Of a DNA stretch of 64,000 nt, positions 13,532 to 27,000 are shown in pieces. The notes under the pieces were generated by a model. The model was not told the DNA's origin. It was given only the letters and a program-made list of their open reading frames with translations, and ran no database searches. Where the stretch lies: assembly GCA_030544215.1 (NCBI GenBank), contig JARZZO010000011.1:4140001-4204000 (forward strand). The letters run 5' to 3'. The number at the start of each line of letters is the position of its first letter. Position 1 is the stretch's first letter. This DNA comes from Zantedeschia hybrid cultivar. Its lineage: Eukaryota; Streptophyta; Magnoliopsida; Alismatales; Araceae. The translations under genes were made by a program, and so were the position numbers.

Positions 13532-15025
13532 CTCTATCTTGGTTTGAATCCGCAAGTTATCCTAGAGAATAACCTGATGCCAAATATACAACATGTCTGT
13601 CAGCTAGTTACACCCGTATGGACTGCATCTTGTACCTAGATGACCGCACCCCACCTAGGGCCATACATAGTTTAGTACCACTGCACAGCTCGATATGGCT
13701 CCAACTCTATCCGTCAACATGAAAGACCTTCACCACTATCGATATCTAAAGCGAAGGTCACCCACTTCCTCCATGCTCCACTATCGGTAGGCTAAATTTA
13801 ATGGCGGTCTGTTTTACTCGCCTGGAACACCACTATAGTTGCACTTGTGTCGACTCTTCTTAAAAGCTTGCACATGTCATCCATCATCAATCCCCGTAGT
13901 ACAACTGTACTCCTCTACAAACCCGGGGGGGTAGTGAGATGGGATTTGTAATTCATAGACGTGGGAATTTAATTCTTAAGTTAGTGAACCATATACTTAA
14001 GTTGGGTAATGCATTCCTTGAGAGAAATTTGAACGATTTCACTTAAACTTTAGAATTTAGAAGAAAATTGGGGAATTAAATTCACACCTCTTATAGATGT
14101 GAATTCAATTATGAGGATACTGACAAGGCTTCCTCACATATGCTTCTTTTTCTCTCTAGGCTGCTCCTCCCCCGTCACAGTAAGTTTCAACCCTTGCTTC
14201 TTTATGTGTGTGTGTGTGTGCAACTAGTTGTGAATGCTAACTGTAGTGCGAGAGGGGCTTCTCCATGTTGTAAATGCACATGGGACACTTCCAGCAGCAC
14301 CTGTGCAGTCCAGCCACTGGAACGAGCAGGGATGGCAGTAGACATGGTCCCAAGGCATGGCCTTTGGCCTCCTCCAAGCATATATGGCACTACAGTTGTG
14401 TCATCTTCCTCCCTCCTTCCAATGTTGAGTTATCCCGACTGCCGTCGACATACATTGTGCCTACACCTGTCGGGCCATCGCCTTCCACTTCAGTGCTACC
14501 ACCGACCCAAATGTTTGTATTTGAGTAAGGGGGGTTAGTACTCACTAACAAGTGAAATGGATTCATGACTTATTCTCACTTAAATTCGCTAAACAAAGAA
14601 TTGTATTTCACAATTAAAATTCCAAAGAAAGTATTTTCCTTATGAAATGCCATTCATAAGGGTAAATTCAATTACATGTCTTACTAACACGACCTAAGAG
14701 TTTCACTTTCAAAAGTGCATCAGTAATCTCTTAAAGTTAATACTCTTAATAAGATCAGGCTCCTCTTCAGATCTTGTACATATCGGACCTCCATCAAAGT
14801 TGATAACGTTCCATCGAACATGTGAACTTGCACTGATCTCACTCTAGCAATCCTACAAATTGCACCATTTGCCTACTAGACCAACCCACCATCACATGCC
14901 TGATACCTAGTAAACTTCTCTAGGTCCTAACAAATGTGAGTTGACAATTAGGATATAGAATTCAATCGAAATCTTCATTACCTATAAATCTCGCGCACAA
15001 GCCCAGCTCTAAGTATTCTCCACAT

Positions 15026-15340
15026 GTAGAAATGTAGGACCTCGGAGACAATGAAGCACACATACTCACACGAGAGAGAAAGAGAGAGATTGGAGAATTG
15101 ATCCTATTCCACTTTAAACTAGAATCTACACCTTTCTCCCTGGCAACTCTTTTGTACACTTGACATCCATAGCGATGAGCCGCCCCTTGGAGATTAACAC
15201 ATAATTGTGAAGGGAGAAACCTCTAGCAACCTCCCCCGATTCCGATTGGACTCCCTTAAGAGAAGTCAAGTCCCTCTAGGACTCCTCCTCATGGACGTCT
15301 GAATCCGTGGTAGATTCCAAGCCACCAAAGCACAACATGT
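15026..15340. repeat. Dispersed direct repeat, copy 2
   Basis: Second copy of the repeat at 13191-13531, 1.8 kb downstream and in the same orientation. The GA-rich part is shorter than in copy 1. See copy 1 for the shared landmarks. Confidence 0.55.
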
Positions 15341-18011
15341 TGCTCTATTCTTCTCAATTCCTACTCAAGCTCTCATAGTGGATGTCAATAAAATCTAGAG
15401 AAAGCAATATATGACACAGGCAAAATCCAAAAGATGCAATGAGAAGGTCTAAATTCAATCATCAAATGTAAACACTGTAATCATGGGGTCCCAAGGTCTC
15501 CAGACATCTGCTTTCAATAAACAAGAGATGGTTGTACCAATCAAAAGCGTTAAAGAAGATCCCAAAGCTCTTAAAAGTTTAGAAGATGCAACAATGGCAC
15601 AGAGAAAGAAAGCACCTCTAAAGTGCTTCAAAAGGCAGCAGGAAAAAAAACTATTGTTTATAGAAAGTCAATGTTGTAAAGAAAAGAGGTTTGAAAGATG
15701 GTAAGAGCATTACTGGATTCAGCTTTGGCTACATAACTTGTTCGTGAATAAGTAAAACTTAGCATACATGAAAGAAGGGTTGATTGAGGCCATGCTTGTT
15801 GGCATCGTGGTCTGCAATATATTAAAATTTGATGAACAAAATCTTTTTTAGGTTGGGTAAAATGTGCTCTATTAGAACAGGAAAACCTCGAAATCTCTAT
15901 AAAGAATCAACTTCATGATCTCCTCAAATAAATGAAAGAATATCTTTCAAGGTAACATAGTGGAAAGTCCTTTTTTCTTCAATCAATTAAAGATAGAATT
16001 AATCTCCACTTGTTATTATCTTTGACATTTTGTATTTTGTTCTTTGCTCTCCTAGTGTCAGTTTTGTGAAGGCCCATGGAAGTATTTTTTATGTACCTTT
16101 CAACTCATAGGGGCAAAAAGTTTTTTCTTCTTTATATGCCCTTGAAATATGTACTATTTGACTCTATGCCCTGAATTCATTCTATGGGCCCCCATGCTTC
16201 CGATACCAGCAATGTTCTCCTCTCTTACTTAATTTCAAATGAATTAATGCATATCTCTGAGACGATACAATAGCTCCTAAGGAAAGAGAGAGATAAGGAT
16301 ACAGAAAGTGGGAGTTTTATTTTTTACATTTAAAATGTATAGTTTATTTTCTTATAGTGCCAAAAAATATTCCTAAAATATTTCACCCACAATTAACCAA
16401 TAATGTATTTCCGTAGATCTTATTTGAATTTGGACTGATATGGTACTTCTATGCATACAAAACTTATACTTTGAATCTAAAGTATACATAAGAACAAAAA
16501 GGATCTAAAAAAAGGGAGAGTAATACTAGTATGCCAAGCTCAAAAAACCTTGCACTTGAACACACCCTTGCCTCCATTCTATCTAGCCAAGGGAAGTTAA
16601 ACTTAAGTTCAGTGCTCTCAAACATTAGTAAACACCAACTTTAAATCCGACTCTCTGAATTTTGATTATTACATTTGAAGATTAAATAGTTGAATTCAAT
16701 AGAATATATAGCATCTCAGCTTATGCAGAGAGAACTCTCAAGGTTCTCAACCATCAAGCGTCCGTCTATACAAGTGACGATTGATAATTGAAACTTTCGT
16801 GAAAAAAAAAAAGAAGATTGATAATTGGAAGTAATGAAAGTTCTTTATCACTCGTATTGAGATGATTAAAATTAAACGAAAAAATAAAAATGCAATACAT
16901 TAAATAGAATAAAAAATTTCAACCCCAATGTTTCTCGTCTATTTCTCCGTGGCGAAACTTGAAGCTTTTCCCCGATAAGAAAGGCTTCGTCAAGTACAAG
17001 GCGCTCGGGGGAGATGGACGCACGGTGCACATCAGCTCGCGTCGATGTTGTGCACGTCAATGAGAGAGACAGCCTCAAATGCCTCCCATGTTAAGTACAT
17101 GGTAACAACAACTTGTCCTCACATTCCTATATGGTTTTCAATCTCGTGCCCTTCCGCCACACGCATCTAAAAGGTCCCCACGAGCGCACGCTAGGAATGC
17201 AAATAATCAGATTCGGGTAGATTTATGATTATATTTAATTAATTTATTGATTTAAAAATATTATTTATTAATTATTTTATAAATTAACAATCGATGGTAT
17301 AATTGGGTCTTAATGTACTATATATATTTGGTTACAAAATTTATATCCATTAACTCATCAGTTATGCATATTGACTTTAAAAAATTATCCATTAACTGAC
17401 TGATAAACTAATAAAACGGTCGAATAATTGAACCATCGGTTGCCATTTGCATCTTTACTTTCGATCCGTTTGCCTGGTCGCACCTCAGGGGCAATAACGT
17501 AATTTCAACCCGCATGGCGAAGACCCTAAAATTTCTGATCGCTCTGCTAATCCTATTCGAATCTGGGAGTCGGCCCCACCGGTCTGGGGACCCTGGTTGT
17601 GGAGCTTTCTGGAGACCCACCCAAAAATAACTAATCTCGTGCGGCGCATCTGGGCCGTCCGCTCACATCATCATCAACAAGTAGTTGGGCAATCGCTTCT
17701 TCAATACATGCAAGACGGTAAACTTACCGAGAGTGAAAAGATCGGACCTTCCAGCTTTTGTTTCTAGAGGCTTCGGAAGGGGGAGGGCGACCTCTCTCTC
17801 TGGAGGCTCCCCCCTTCCTCTCTCTCTGTCTCTCGTTTGGACACGAATACGGAGGCGGAGAACGGAGGGAGGTAGCTTGCCGTGTTCTGCTGTGCAAAGG
17901 CCAAAGGGGGTTGTAGAGGATTCCAAGTTATCACAGATCATCGTGTTATATCTGGAGAGGAGGTGCAAAACTCGTCGACTTCTCTGGAGAAGAGGGGGGA
18001 GGGGAGCAAAG

Positions 18012-21000
18012 ATGGCCGCCGGCGGGGAGCAGCGGAAGGCCGTTGGTGACTGCCTCGGCGGGGACCTGTACGCGGTGCTGGGGCTGAAGAAGGAGTGCTC
18101 CGCCACGGACCTCAGGACCGCCTACAAGAAGCTCGCACTGGTCAGTCTAATTATGAACACCCGGGGGGAGGGAGGGGAGGGGAGGGGAATTTGTTTGCGG
18201 AAGTTTGTCTCTTTTTGGATTGTGTTTCGTGGGTTTCTTTGATCTGGGGTCGTGCTGCGTGTGGTGGATCAGGAGGGAAAGTTTGGAAGGATGGAATATT
18301 TTCGGGAGGAAAAAAGGACGATTTTTTTGTCTGCTTTTCCAGGTATTGGAATTGGTTTTCCGGTTCTTTTCTACGGTTTCCTACTGTTTCTGCCCCCTTT
18401 CTGGTTAGTATATCATTTGAAAAGCGGGTCGCTTTCCAAGGAAAATAGGGAATTGGGCTGCCCCCGTCCGCTATGCGCTTTTTCTTTGCTATTTCATTTC
18501 TCTTGTTTTGTTCTTCCCTTCTTATAAGAGAAGGAAAAGTAAAGCTTGAAACTTTGTTTGATGGAATCCACACATGGTTTTTTGTTTTTCCCTTCTTATT
18601 AAGAGAAGGAAAAGTAAAGCTTGAAACTTTGTTTGATGAAATCCACACATGGGTTTCCTTGTTCTAAACGACGTACATATGAATCGATCTGTTTGTATGT
18701 GATTGGGTTACACGGATTGCAAACGTTGGAGCGGACGGCAGAGATGGCATCCGGACCGGTGTTCGTCGTTGGGGTGCTCCCAGTCGATGGAGGAGGCCAA
18801 GACCAAGTTCCAGGCCATCCAGGAAGCCTACTCTGGTACTATCGCCACATACCCCTCCCTGGTTAATTAATTTACTTTATTGAGATTAATTAATCATGGG
18901 TGCATGCATACATGGGATACTTGGTTCTTAATTTATGCAATTCTATAAATATATGATGGTGATGATGGTAACAACAGTGCTGGTGTGGTGTGTTTGTGGC
19001 CTTGTATCTGGATCCCCGCTGCATGCTCAGTTGCTCTGTTTCCATCTCTCTCTCTCTCTCTCGTATGATTTGAACAGTTCTATCTGACACGAACAAGCGG
19101 TTTCTCTACGACGTTGGAGTCTACGACGGCGACGACGACGCCGACGCCAGCGTGAGTATATTCTACTACTACACATAATATTACATGTTAGAAATACATA
19201 ATTCATAGTTTTGATTAGTGTTCTCTTGTCGAGGAATTAAGTCACAACGTACGCCGTCTGTTTTGTTTAAGAAATTACGTACCGGTTTCTCCGGATCGGG
19301 CTTGCAGTTTAATTGGTAGTAATGGTATGATATTTGTCTGTAATTAATGGTTGGGTTTTGAACTTTTGATTTGGTAATGATGGTGATGTGTCAGCAGGGA
19401 ATGGGCGAGTTCTTGGGGGAGATGGCGGCTATGATGAGCCAGGCAAAGCCCAATGTCAGCCCTTCTTCGTCATATCTTTCTTAAGATCACCGTCCAATCT
19501 GTGTTTCCCGGCTATCTCTTTTGTCTTGTAACTGACTTTATGTGCTTGTTTTACTTGGTTATTTTTAATAATGCATATATGGTGGTGATGATGATATAGG
19601 GAGGAGGGAAGGAGACCTTCGAGGAGTTGCAGGAGCTATTCATGGAGATGTTCCAGGCCGATATGGATGCCTTTTGTGGCGGCGGCAGCAGTGGCAGCGG
19701 CGGTGGTTGTGGCAGTGGTGAGAGTAGCAGCCAGGGTGAGAATGATACTGCCACCGCCACCTCTGCTTCGTCATGGGCTCGGCGCAGCACTGATGGCTAT
19801 GATCGCCCCTCCACATCCAGCACCAGCTTCTCCACCTCCTCCGCCACGGCAGCGTCTTCTTACAACAATGGTAAAGCTTCCGGGGGTGGTGGTGGCGGTT
19901 ATAAGAGGGACAGTGCGGACATGTGCTCCGGGAAGGCCAAGGGCGTGGCCGCGTCAGATGGCGCTGCCGGGCTCCGACAGGGCGACTCGTTCTGCTTCGG
20001 GGTTAGTTTCTAAACACGTCCACCAATTGCATCTCCATACCAACCTGATTGATTAGCTCAGTGCAGGAGTTCTTTGTATGCTTCTCTGTAATTGCAAATT
20101 ATTCTGATTGATTAGCTCAGTGCAGGAGTTCTTTGTATGCATCTCTGTAATTGCAAATTAAGTGATATCTCTAGATATTAATTAAAAAAATCTGACTTAG
20201 AAATGTTTCTTTTCTTTTTTTTTTGACCAGAAAAGGAGAGGACAAACTTCATTACTAAGAAACGAGTTTAATACAATACGCTTCTAGAGCGGAAGTTAAA
20301 CAGGTAGGTAGATGTGGGGCCATCGACATCCCAACCTGATCAGACATAATGACAAACTTAGCTAGGCAATGAGCAGCATAATTTGCGCTTTTGGGCACAT
20401 ATTGGAGGGTGATGTCTTGATTTCTGGATAAAATGATTCTGTAGGAATGAATAATATGTTTATCCTGTCATAGAGGGGCTTAAAACTTCAGGACATAATC
20501 AATGAGCACAAGAGCATTGCCTTCCACCATGATGGGGCAGTTTAACTGAGTTGCCATCTCCAATGCTTTAAGCGTCGCAAGAGCTTTCACCATAAAGGGG
20601 TCACAAAATGTAGTTCTATCCGTAAGACCAAGGATTACAGCACCCAAATGATCTCTAAGGACAATGCTATATCTACCGGAGATATGTGAAGTTGCACCAT
20701 CAAAATTCAGCTTCAAGGAGCCTGTTGGAGGGGGAGCCCATCCACTACGATCTAACTTACTTGGCTTAGGATGTCTAAGAGGGCCTTGATGAGAAATCCA
20801 GAACTCATAATCCAGTACAACTTGCCTCATGTTGCACACGGGATTGATATGCTTGTTTTCCAATTTGTAGGCACATCTAGCCTTCCAAATCTACCACACA
20901 ATAGAGAAGCTTATATCTTCTTTATTCCTGGCAAGGGGAGGAGAAAACCATTCTAAAATTCTATATGTTAAGTCCCTATAATCCATACTGGAGTGATAGG

Positions 21001-24000
21001 ATAGGGGAGAGGCAAGCCAAGTTAGTCTGGCATGATTGCAGTGGAAAAGCATATGCTTGACCAATTCAGGACCCTGATTCCAAATTTGGCAAGATCTATC
21101 CACATAATATATTCTTTTGACTATGATACATTGACTGGAATATTGTGTGAGATGCATTTCCAAATGAAATGGACAATGTTCGTCGGAACCAAACTTTTAA
21201 TGTGGGGGTCCCAAATAATTTTCCAGACAAGGTTGGGTTTCAAAACCGAGGCTGTTGGGGTGCATTGAGAAAGATACCTGTAGGCATATTTGATGGAGAA
21301 ATCTCCCGAGCAGGTGAGAGGCCAAATGAATTTATCACCCATACTGTCAGAGGATCCAGGAAGCTTCATGGAGCAAATGTGGCCAACAATACAAGGAGGA
21401 AAGATGTCATGGATGAGCTGTTCATCCCAACTTCTATTCTTCAATAGTTGGTAGACCCAAGTGGGAAGAGGACCGTTGTTCTATAGTGGAGGGAACACAG
21501 GCCCGAAGTGGCTAATATCTTTTGAAATGTTTGTGGTTAGGCCATCATAAACTGATTTAAAGCAGATATTAGCAAAAGTATCCCTGATAATGCTAGGTAG
21601 CTGAAGCTCTACCAGAAGGTGTAGCCTCCCAAATTGAGGAGTTCCTGAAGTATTTAGCTTTAAGAATAGAAGCCCAGAGTGACTGTTGGTCTTGAGTGAA
21701 TTTCCGCATGAGTTTGAAACAATAACCTTATTATAGATGTCTAAATTTTGAATACCCAAACTTCCAATCAATCAGTGATTGGTAAGGAGATTCCAACTAC
21801 AGAGATGCATCCTCCTCTTATTAGGCCTCTCACCCAGAAGGAATTATTGATGATTGGGTTGATCTTGAGGATAGTAGTTTTGGGCAAAAAAACTCAAACC
21901 CATGATATGGACAGGGATGGAAATCAGAACAGAATTGATAAAAGTCACCTTGCCTGTTGTGGAGAGGGTATGGACGTTTCAGAGAGAAAACTTCCTCATC
22001 ATCCTGTCCTCAAGATAACTGAGCTGATTCACCCTGCTCTTAGCAGTCCAAATGGGAACTCCAAGGTACATCTCATCCTTAGAGATGAGAGGGACATTGA
22101 AACTAACATAGATATTATCCTAGTGCACAGAGGGACATTTCCGCTAAAAGCCAGAGCAGACTTAGATCTATTGATGAACTGGCTCAACCAACACCCATAA
22201 GTGTGTAGGCAGGAAAAATACTCCTGTAATTCTTCATGCCTTGCACGCCCAAAGATAACTATGTCATCAACATACATTAAATGGGTAATGACAGGAGCAT
22301 ACCTGTTAATTTTGTAGCCGTGGATCCTACCATATCTGACTTTCTCCTGGATGAGTTGTGTGAGGATTTCCGAGCACAAAATGTATACGTAGGGGGATAA
22401 AGGGTAGCCTTGACGTAGGCCCCTGCTAGGTAAAATATGATCCACACTTTCACCATTGATAGTGACGGAGTAAGAAGCTGTGGTAATACACATCATAATT
22501 AATCGTATAGCATTGTTTGAGAAACCTATAGAGTGGAGTGTGTGGGTGATGAAAGGCTACTCCAACTTATCATAGGCCTTTGAGATATTCACCTTCATGC
22601 TGAAAAAATCCACCTTGCCTTGCTTAATTTTCATGGAATGGATAAACTCCTGAATAACCAGGATGTTATCCAGTAGTTGCCTCTTAGGAACAAAAGTTGT
22701 TTGATTCTTAGAGATAAGTTTTGGCAATAGAGGTTTGATCTTGTTAGCAAGGATCTTGGAGCAGAGTTTGTAATGGACGTTTGTAAGGTTAATAGGTCTG
22801 TAATCTAAAGCAATAATAGCAGGCTTTTTCTTAGGGATGAGCACAATATTGGTATGGTTCAAATGCTCAGGGAGGGAAGCATTTTTGAAGATATTTTGGA
22901 TACAGGAAATCACTTCGTTGCTGACATCCTCCTAATACTTCTGAAAAAAATAAGCGGGTAGGCCATCAGGACCAGGAGCCTTCCTGGGGCCCATACCAAA
23001 AAGAACATCCTTGATTTCCTCCGGGGAAGGAATGAAGCACATATGAGGATCATCTCCAGCAGAAATTATGTGACTATTTTGCATATTAGAAGCCCACTCT
23101 TTGAAAGAATTGTCAACATCATCAGATTTATAGAGATTATTAAAGTATTCGACAAAAACCTGTTTAATACCATGAGTTTCCTCAATCCATTGACCACTAG
23201 AGGTTGGACATCAGTAATCTTGTTCAAAGCTTCTATAATTTAGAACCGAGATGTGGAAGAATTTGGTGATCTTGTCACCTTGGTTGTACCAATGGGTGTT
23301 GGCTCTCAATCTCTAGTATTCATTTTCTTCATGAATGGCTTGCTTCAAATCCATGGATAGTTTAGATCTTTTTCTCATGGAATATCCAGTGATGGGCATG
23401 GCATAAACAACATTGAGCTCTTTTTCAATTTTTTCAATTTTGAGTTTTACATTAGAGAAGTTGGCTCTCTTTGACGTGGGACGACTACCGAAACGAGTCT
23501 GAACTAGTGTCACGATCCGAAATCAGCAAGTGTAGTGTACGTGCACGGCAAATACTCATCAAGTTCCCATGTTTTCATGAATGTAGTTACGCAATGTAAG
23601 TCGTGCAAACTCAAAGGATTCGTCCGCTCTCAGTGACAAAAGTAGACATGATCGGCGGTAGCTAGGACTACCACAAGCTAGGACAACATCAACACAACCA
23701 ATACACTCGATTTAATGCTAAGGGAGGGATCTCACACTTACAATCCGGCAGCAAATATCAAATAAATAGCTAGGGATCCTAACTCACTGGCACGGGAACA
23801 TTCATGTTCATATAATAAACGAGCAAGTCAAAAGGGACAAAGACCACTCCGAACTAACCGGCCCACTGTCAAGTGGGGTTCCGAATGTGTATGACGTAAA
23901 TCTGCGAGCTCGTCAGCATCCTCATAACGTGTCACAGCTCTAGAAATTAGGGGAGTTGATCGTCGGGATTGCTTCTGGGCTCACGGACACATCTAACCCG

Positions 24001-27000
24001 TCTGTGGTGGAGATAGGCCATGGAACTTGCTGGTTGGACGGAGTTGGAACCCGCAGGTCTGGTTCGGGTCGCGGGTTGCAGGGAAGGGAGGCTCGCGGGG
24101 AGCCGTTGCGGGACTGCCCCGTATGAAGGTCGTCGGCCCTGCGTGCAGCGGCCGGCGGCGGGCTGGTCCGGATCCTGCGTGCGGTAGGAAGAGAACCCGC
24201 GGGGAGGGGTGATATCCGGAACCTGCAGGTGGCGCGAACAGGGGAGGAAGTGAACCCCCGGGACGGAGTCCTTCGAAACCGCGTGCAACGGCGGAGCCTG
24301 CCGGGAAAGGACCCCCAGGGTCTTCGACGTTGACCGGCGGGCGGGAGCGGGGTTGCAGGCGTCGAGCTCGCGGGAGGCCCGTCCGGCCTGGGTGGCAGGG
24401 CCGGGCTTGCAGGAGGACTCTCCGAAGCCGGCGGTGGCGGGGAGGGCCGACAGGAACTGCGGGAGGCTCGACTCAGGCCTGCGAACCGCCGGATTGGAGC
24501 TCGTCGGGGTGGGGTGTTCTCCAGGACCTGCGGCGGCGGTGGGGTAAGGGAAGCTCGCGAGGAAAGGGGCCTCCAAGGCCTGCGTGCGTCGACGGAGTCT
24601 GCAGGGGAGGGTCCTCCGAGGCCTGGGTGCGATGGAAGCCGACGGAGGGGCCTCGGGTAGGCTCGCAGGGGGTGGCCGGAGGCGGTGGAAGCCGGGAGCC
24701 ACCTCGGTTGGCTCGACCCGAGCCCGCGAGCGGCCGGGAAGGGAACCCGCCAGGTAGGGGCCTCCGACAGGGCTGCGGGGAAGGCGTGGGAGTCGTGCGG
24801 TCGGCTTCCAGTTGGCGGCTCCTTGCAGGGATAGATGACGGCAGCGCAGAGAGAGAGAGAAGGAAGGCTGATGAGGAGGAGGGGATCACGCAGAGAGAGA
24901 GAGAGGAGGAAGGAGACGAGAGGGAGGGAAGGGAGACAGGAACTGCATGCCCTAAACGCACGTACAAGCGTCGGGCGGCTGCCAATTTTCATTCAAACTT
25001 CAATACCCCTCCAAAAGAGGCTACAGTGTCTTAAATAGAATAAAAAAAAACCCTAATAACCACCTAATGAAGCAAATGACGTAATTAGGCATAATTCTAG
25101 ACAAACACAATGAAATTCGTGCAGAAAATACTAAATAAATAGAAAAGAGATAATTGGGCCCCATAATGAGTCTTACATCAGTCCTAACTGCTCCTCAATA
25201 CAATAAACACATGTCAACACTAAGGAGAACCATCGTCGAGCCACAGAGATGTTGGGTACGCTGCAGTCGTCCTCTTCTGACGGTATACGCGAGTCGGGTC
25301 GAACCGGGTCCAGGCGTGGGTGTCCTCACCAATTCTTCTCGGCTGGGAAGAACTCGACCCTGTCGAGTATGGATCTCGCCCACTCTGATATCGCTCCAGA
25401 AGGTCCGGGTCGATCTGTTGCAGCTCCTCGCGTGTGATCCACGTGTCCTCCGTAGACGGCCGTCCTCTCCAGTGGACCAGATAGCGCTGATAGGCTCCAT
25501 CCCTAGAAGTAACAACCTGCTCGTCCAGTATATGATCAATCTACTCTCGCCGTGCTGGTAGGGAGGCTGGAAGTGGACACTCTGGGGTGGGGTCACTCGT
25601 AAGGGGGGTAGAAGGCTCAAACGGAGCATTGGGTATCACTGTTGGGTCCCTAATAGGCCACCAAATCTGAGACATTGAATGTGTTGCTGATGCCATAGTC
25701 GGATAGTAGATCCACCACATACGCGTTCGGTCCAATCCGTTTTATCACTCTGAAGGGGCCGGCTCCCCGAGCTTGCAGCTTCTTGACGGTTCCGGAAGGA
25801 AATCGCTCAGGTCGAACCCTGATCATCACGTAATCACCCTCATGAAACTCCTGGGGTCGTCGATGTGCATCTGCCATTTGCTGTAACGCTCATTGATGAT
25901 CTCAATGTGACGACGGATATCCTCATGCAGACTCCTAATATGATCAGCCAGGGACTGTGCAGACTCGGACGTACGGGACTGGATGGGTAAAGGAACAAGG
26001 TCAACGGGTCCCTTAGGCCTATAACCGGTAACAATCTCAAATGGACACATGCCTGTAGACCTATTGACCGAACTATTATATGCAAACTCAGCCTGTCATA
26101 GCATCTGATCCCACCCTCCCGTACGCTCACCCACAAGACACCGCAGCAAGTCACCCAGACTCCGATTGACGACCTCGGTCTGTCCATCAGTCCGAGGATG
26201 ATAGGCGGTGGAGAATTTCAGCTTGGTGCCCATCAAGTGCCAAAGGGTCTTCCAAAAATAGCTGACAAATCAAACATCCCGATCCGAGACGATGGTCTTG
26301 GGCAGCCCATGCAGACGAACCACACTCTCATGGAATAACTGGGCCACTCGAGACGCATCTGATGTCTTCGAACAGGGGACAAAGTGTGCCATTTTGAAAA
26401 ATCGATCGACGACGACCCTGATAGAATCGTGCTTTCGGATCGTTCGAGGCAGGCCCAAGACAAAATCCATACTAATGTCCTGCCACGGACAATCCGGCAC
26501 GGGAAGAGGGGTGTATAGACCAGTATTCTGCTTCTTCTGCTTTGCTGTAGCGCATATGCGGCACTGAGCAACAATGCGAGCAACGTCGCGCTTCAGGCTC
26601 GGCCAGAAGAATCTGTACTCAACAAGCTCAATGGTCTTATTCCGGCCGAAGTGACCGGCTAGACCTCCAGCATGAACCTCCCACATCAAGAAATCACGGA
26701 CCGAGGTCCGGAGAATGCACAACCTGGATCCACGAAACAGATAGCCCTCCTGAAGGACGTACTCAATGTGCTCTCTAGAGGGCCCGGACTGCAGGGCCGA
26801 GTGAATCAGACCAAAGTCGGGACAAGTAGGGTACTCGTCCCGCAATCTCTCAAATCCCGTAACTTCTACACTGACAACTGATAGAAGGGAAGATCGTCTG
26901 CTCAGTGCGTCAGCCACGTGGTTCTCCACACCCGCCTTGTGAGTCAGGACGAATGTATAGGCCTGAAGAAACTCAACCCATTGACTGTGTCTCGGGTTTA

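Larger units (their letters stand above)
12068..18011. other. Intergenic, with a repeated segment; 5' flank of J-protein gene
   Basis: Apart from the repeat pair listed separately, no gene is recognised. A (CT)/(GA) inverted microsatellite lies at 13220-13285 and a (GT)n run at 14206-14220. A small lysine-rich open frame at 15483-15704 has no recognised family. From about 17640 the DNA becomes GC-rich, with CT and GA runs, and is the likely promoter and 5' UTR of the J-protein gene. Confidence 0.4.

Noticed and set aside
14140..14538. Open frame of 132 codons on the plus strand
   Set aside because: It includes a GT microsatellite, and an alternative frame is also open. No domain is visible.
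15483..15704. Lysine-rich open frame of 73 codons
   Set aside because: Short, AT-rich and without recognised relatives; it could be a gag scrap but cannot be supported.
17685..18011. Upstream extension of the J-protein frame by about 109 codons
   Set aside because: The extension is low-complexity Arg/Ser/Leu and lacks family resemblance; J-domain proteins of this type begin near the ATG at 18012.
23940..25038. Long Pro/Arg/Ser-rich open frames, repeated at 31433-32560
   Set aside because: They lie in the GC-rich part of the two gypsy LTRs, overlap on both strands, and have no recognised domain.
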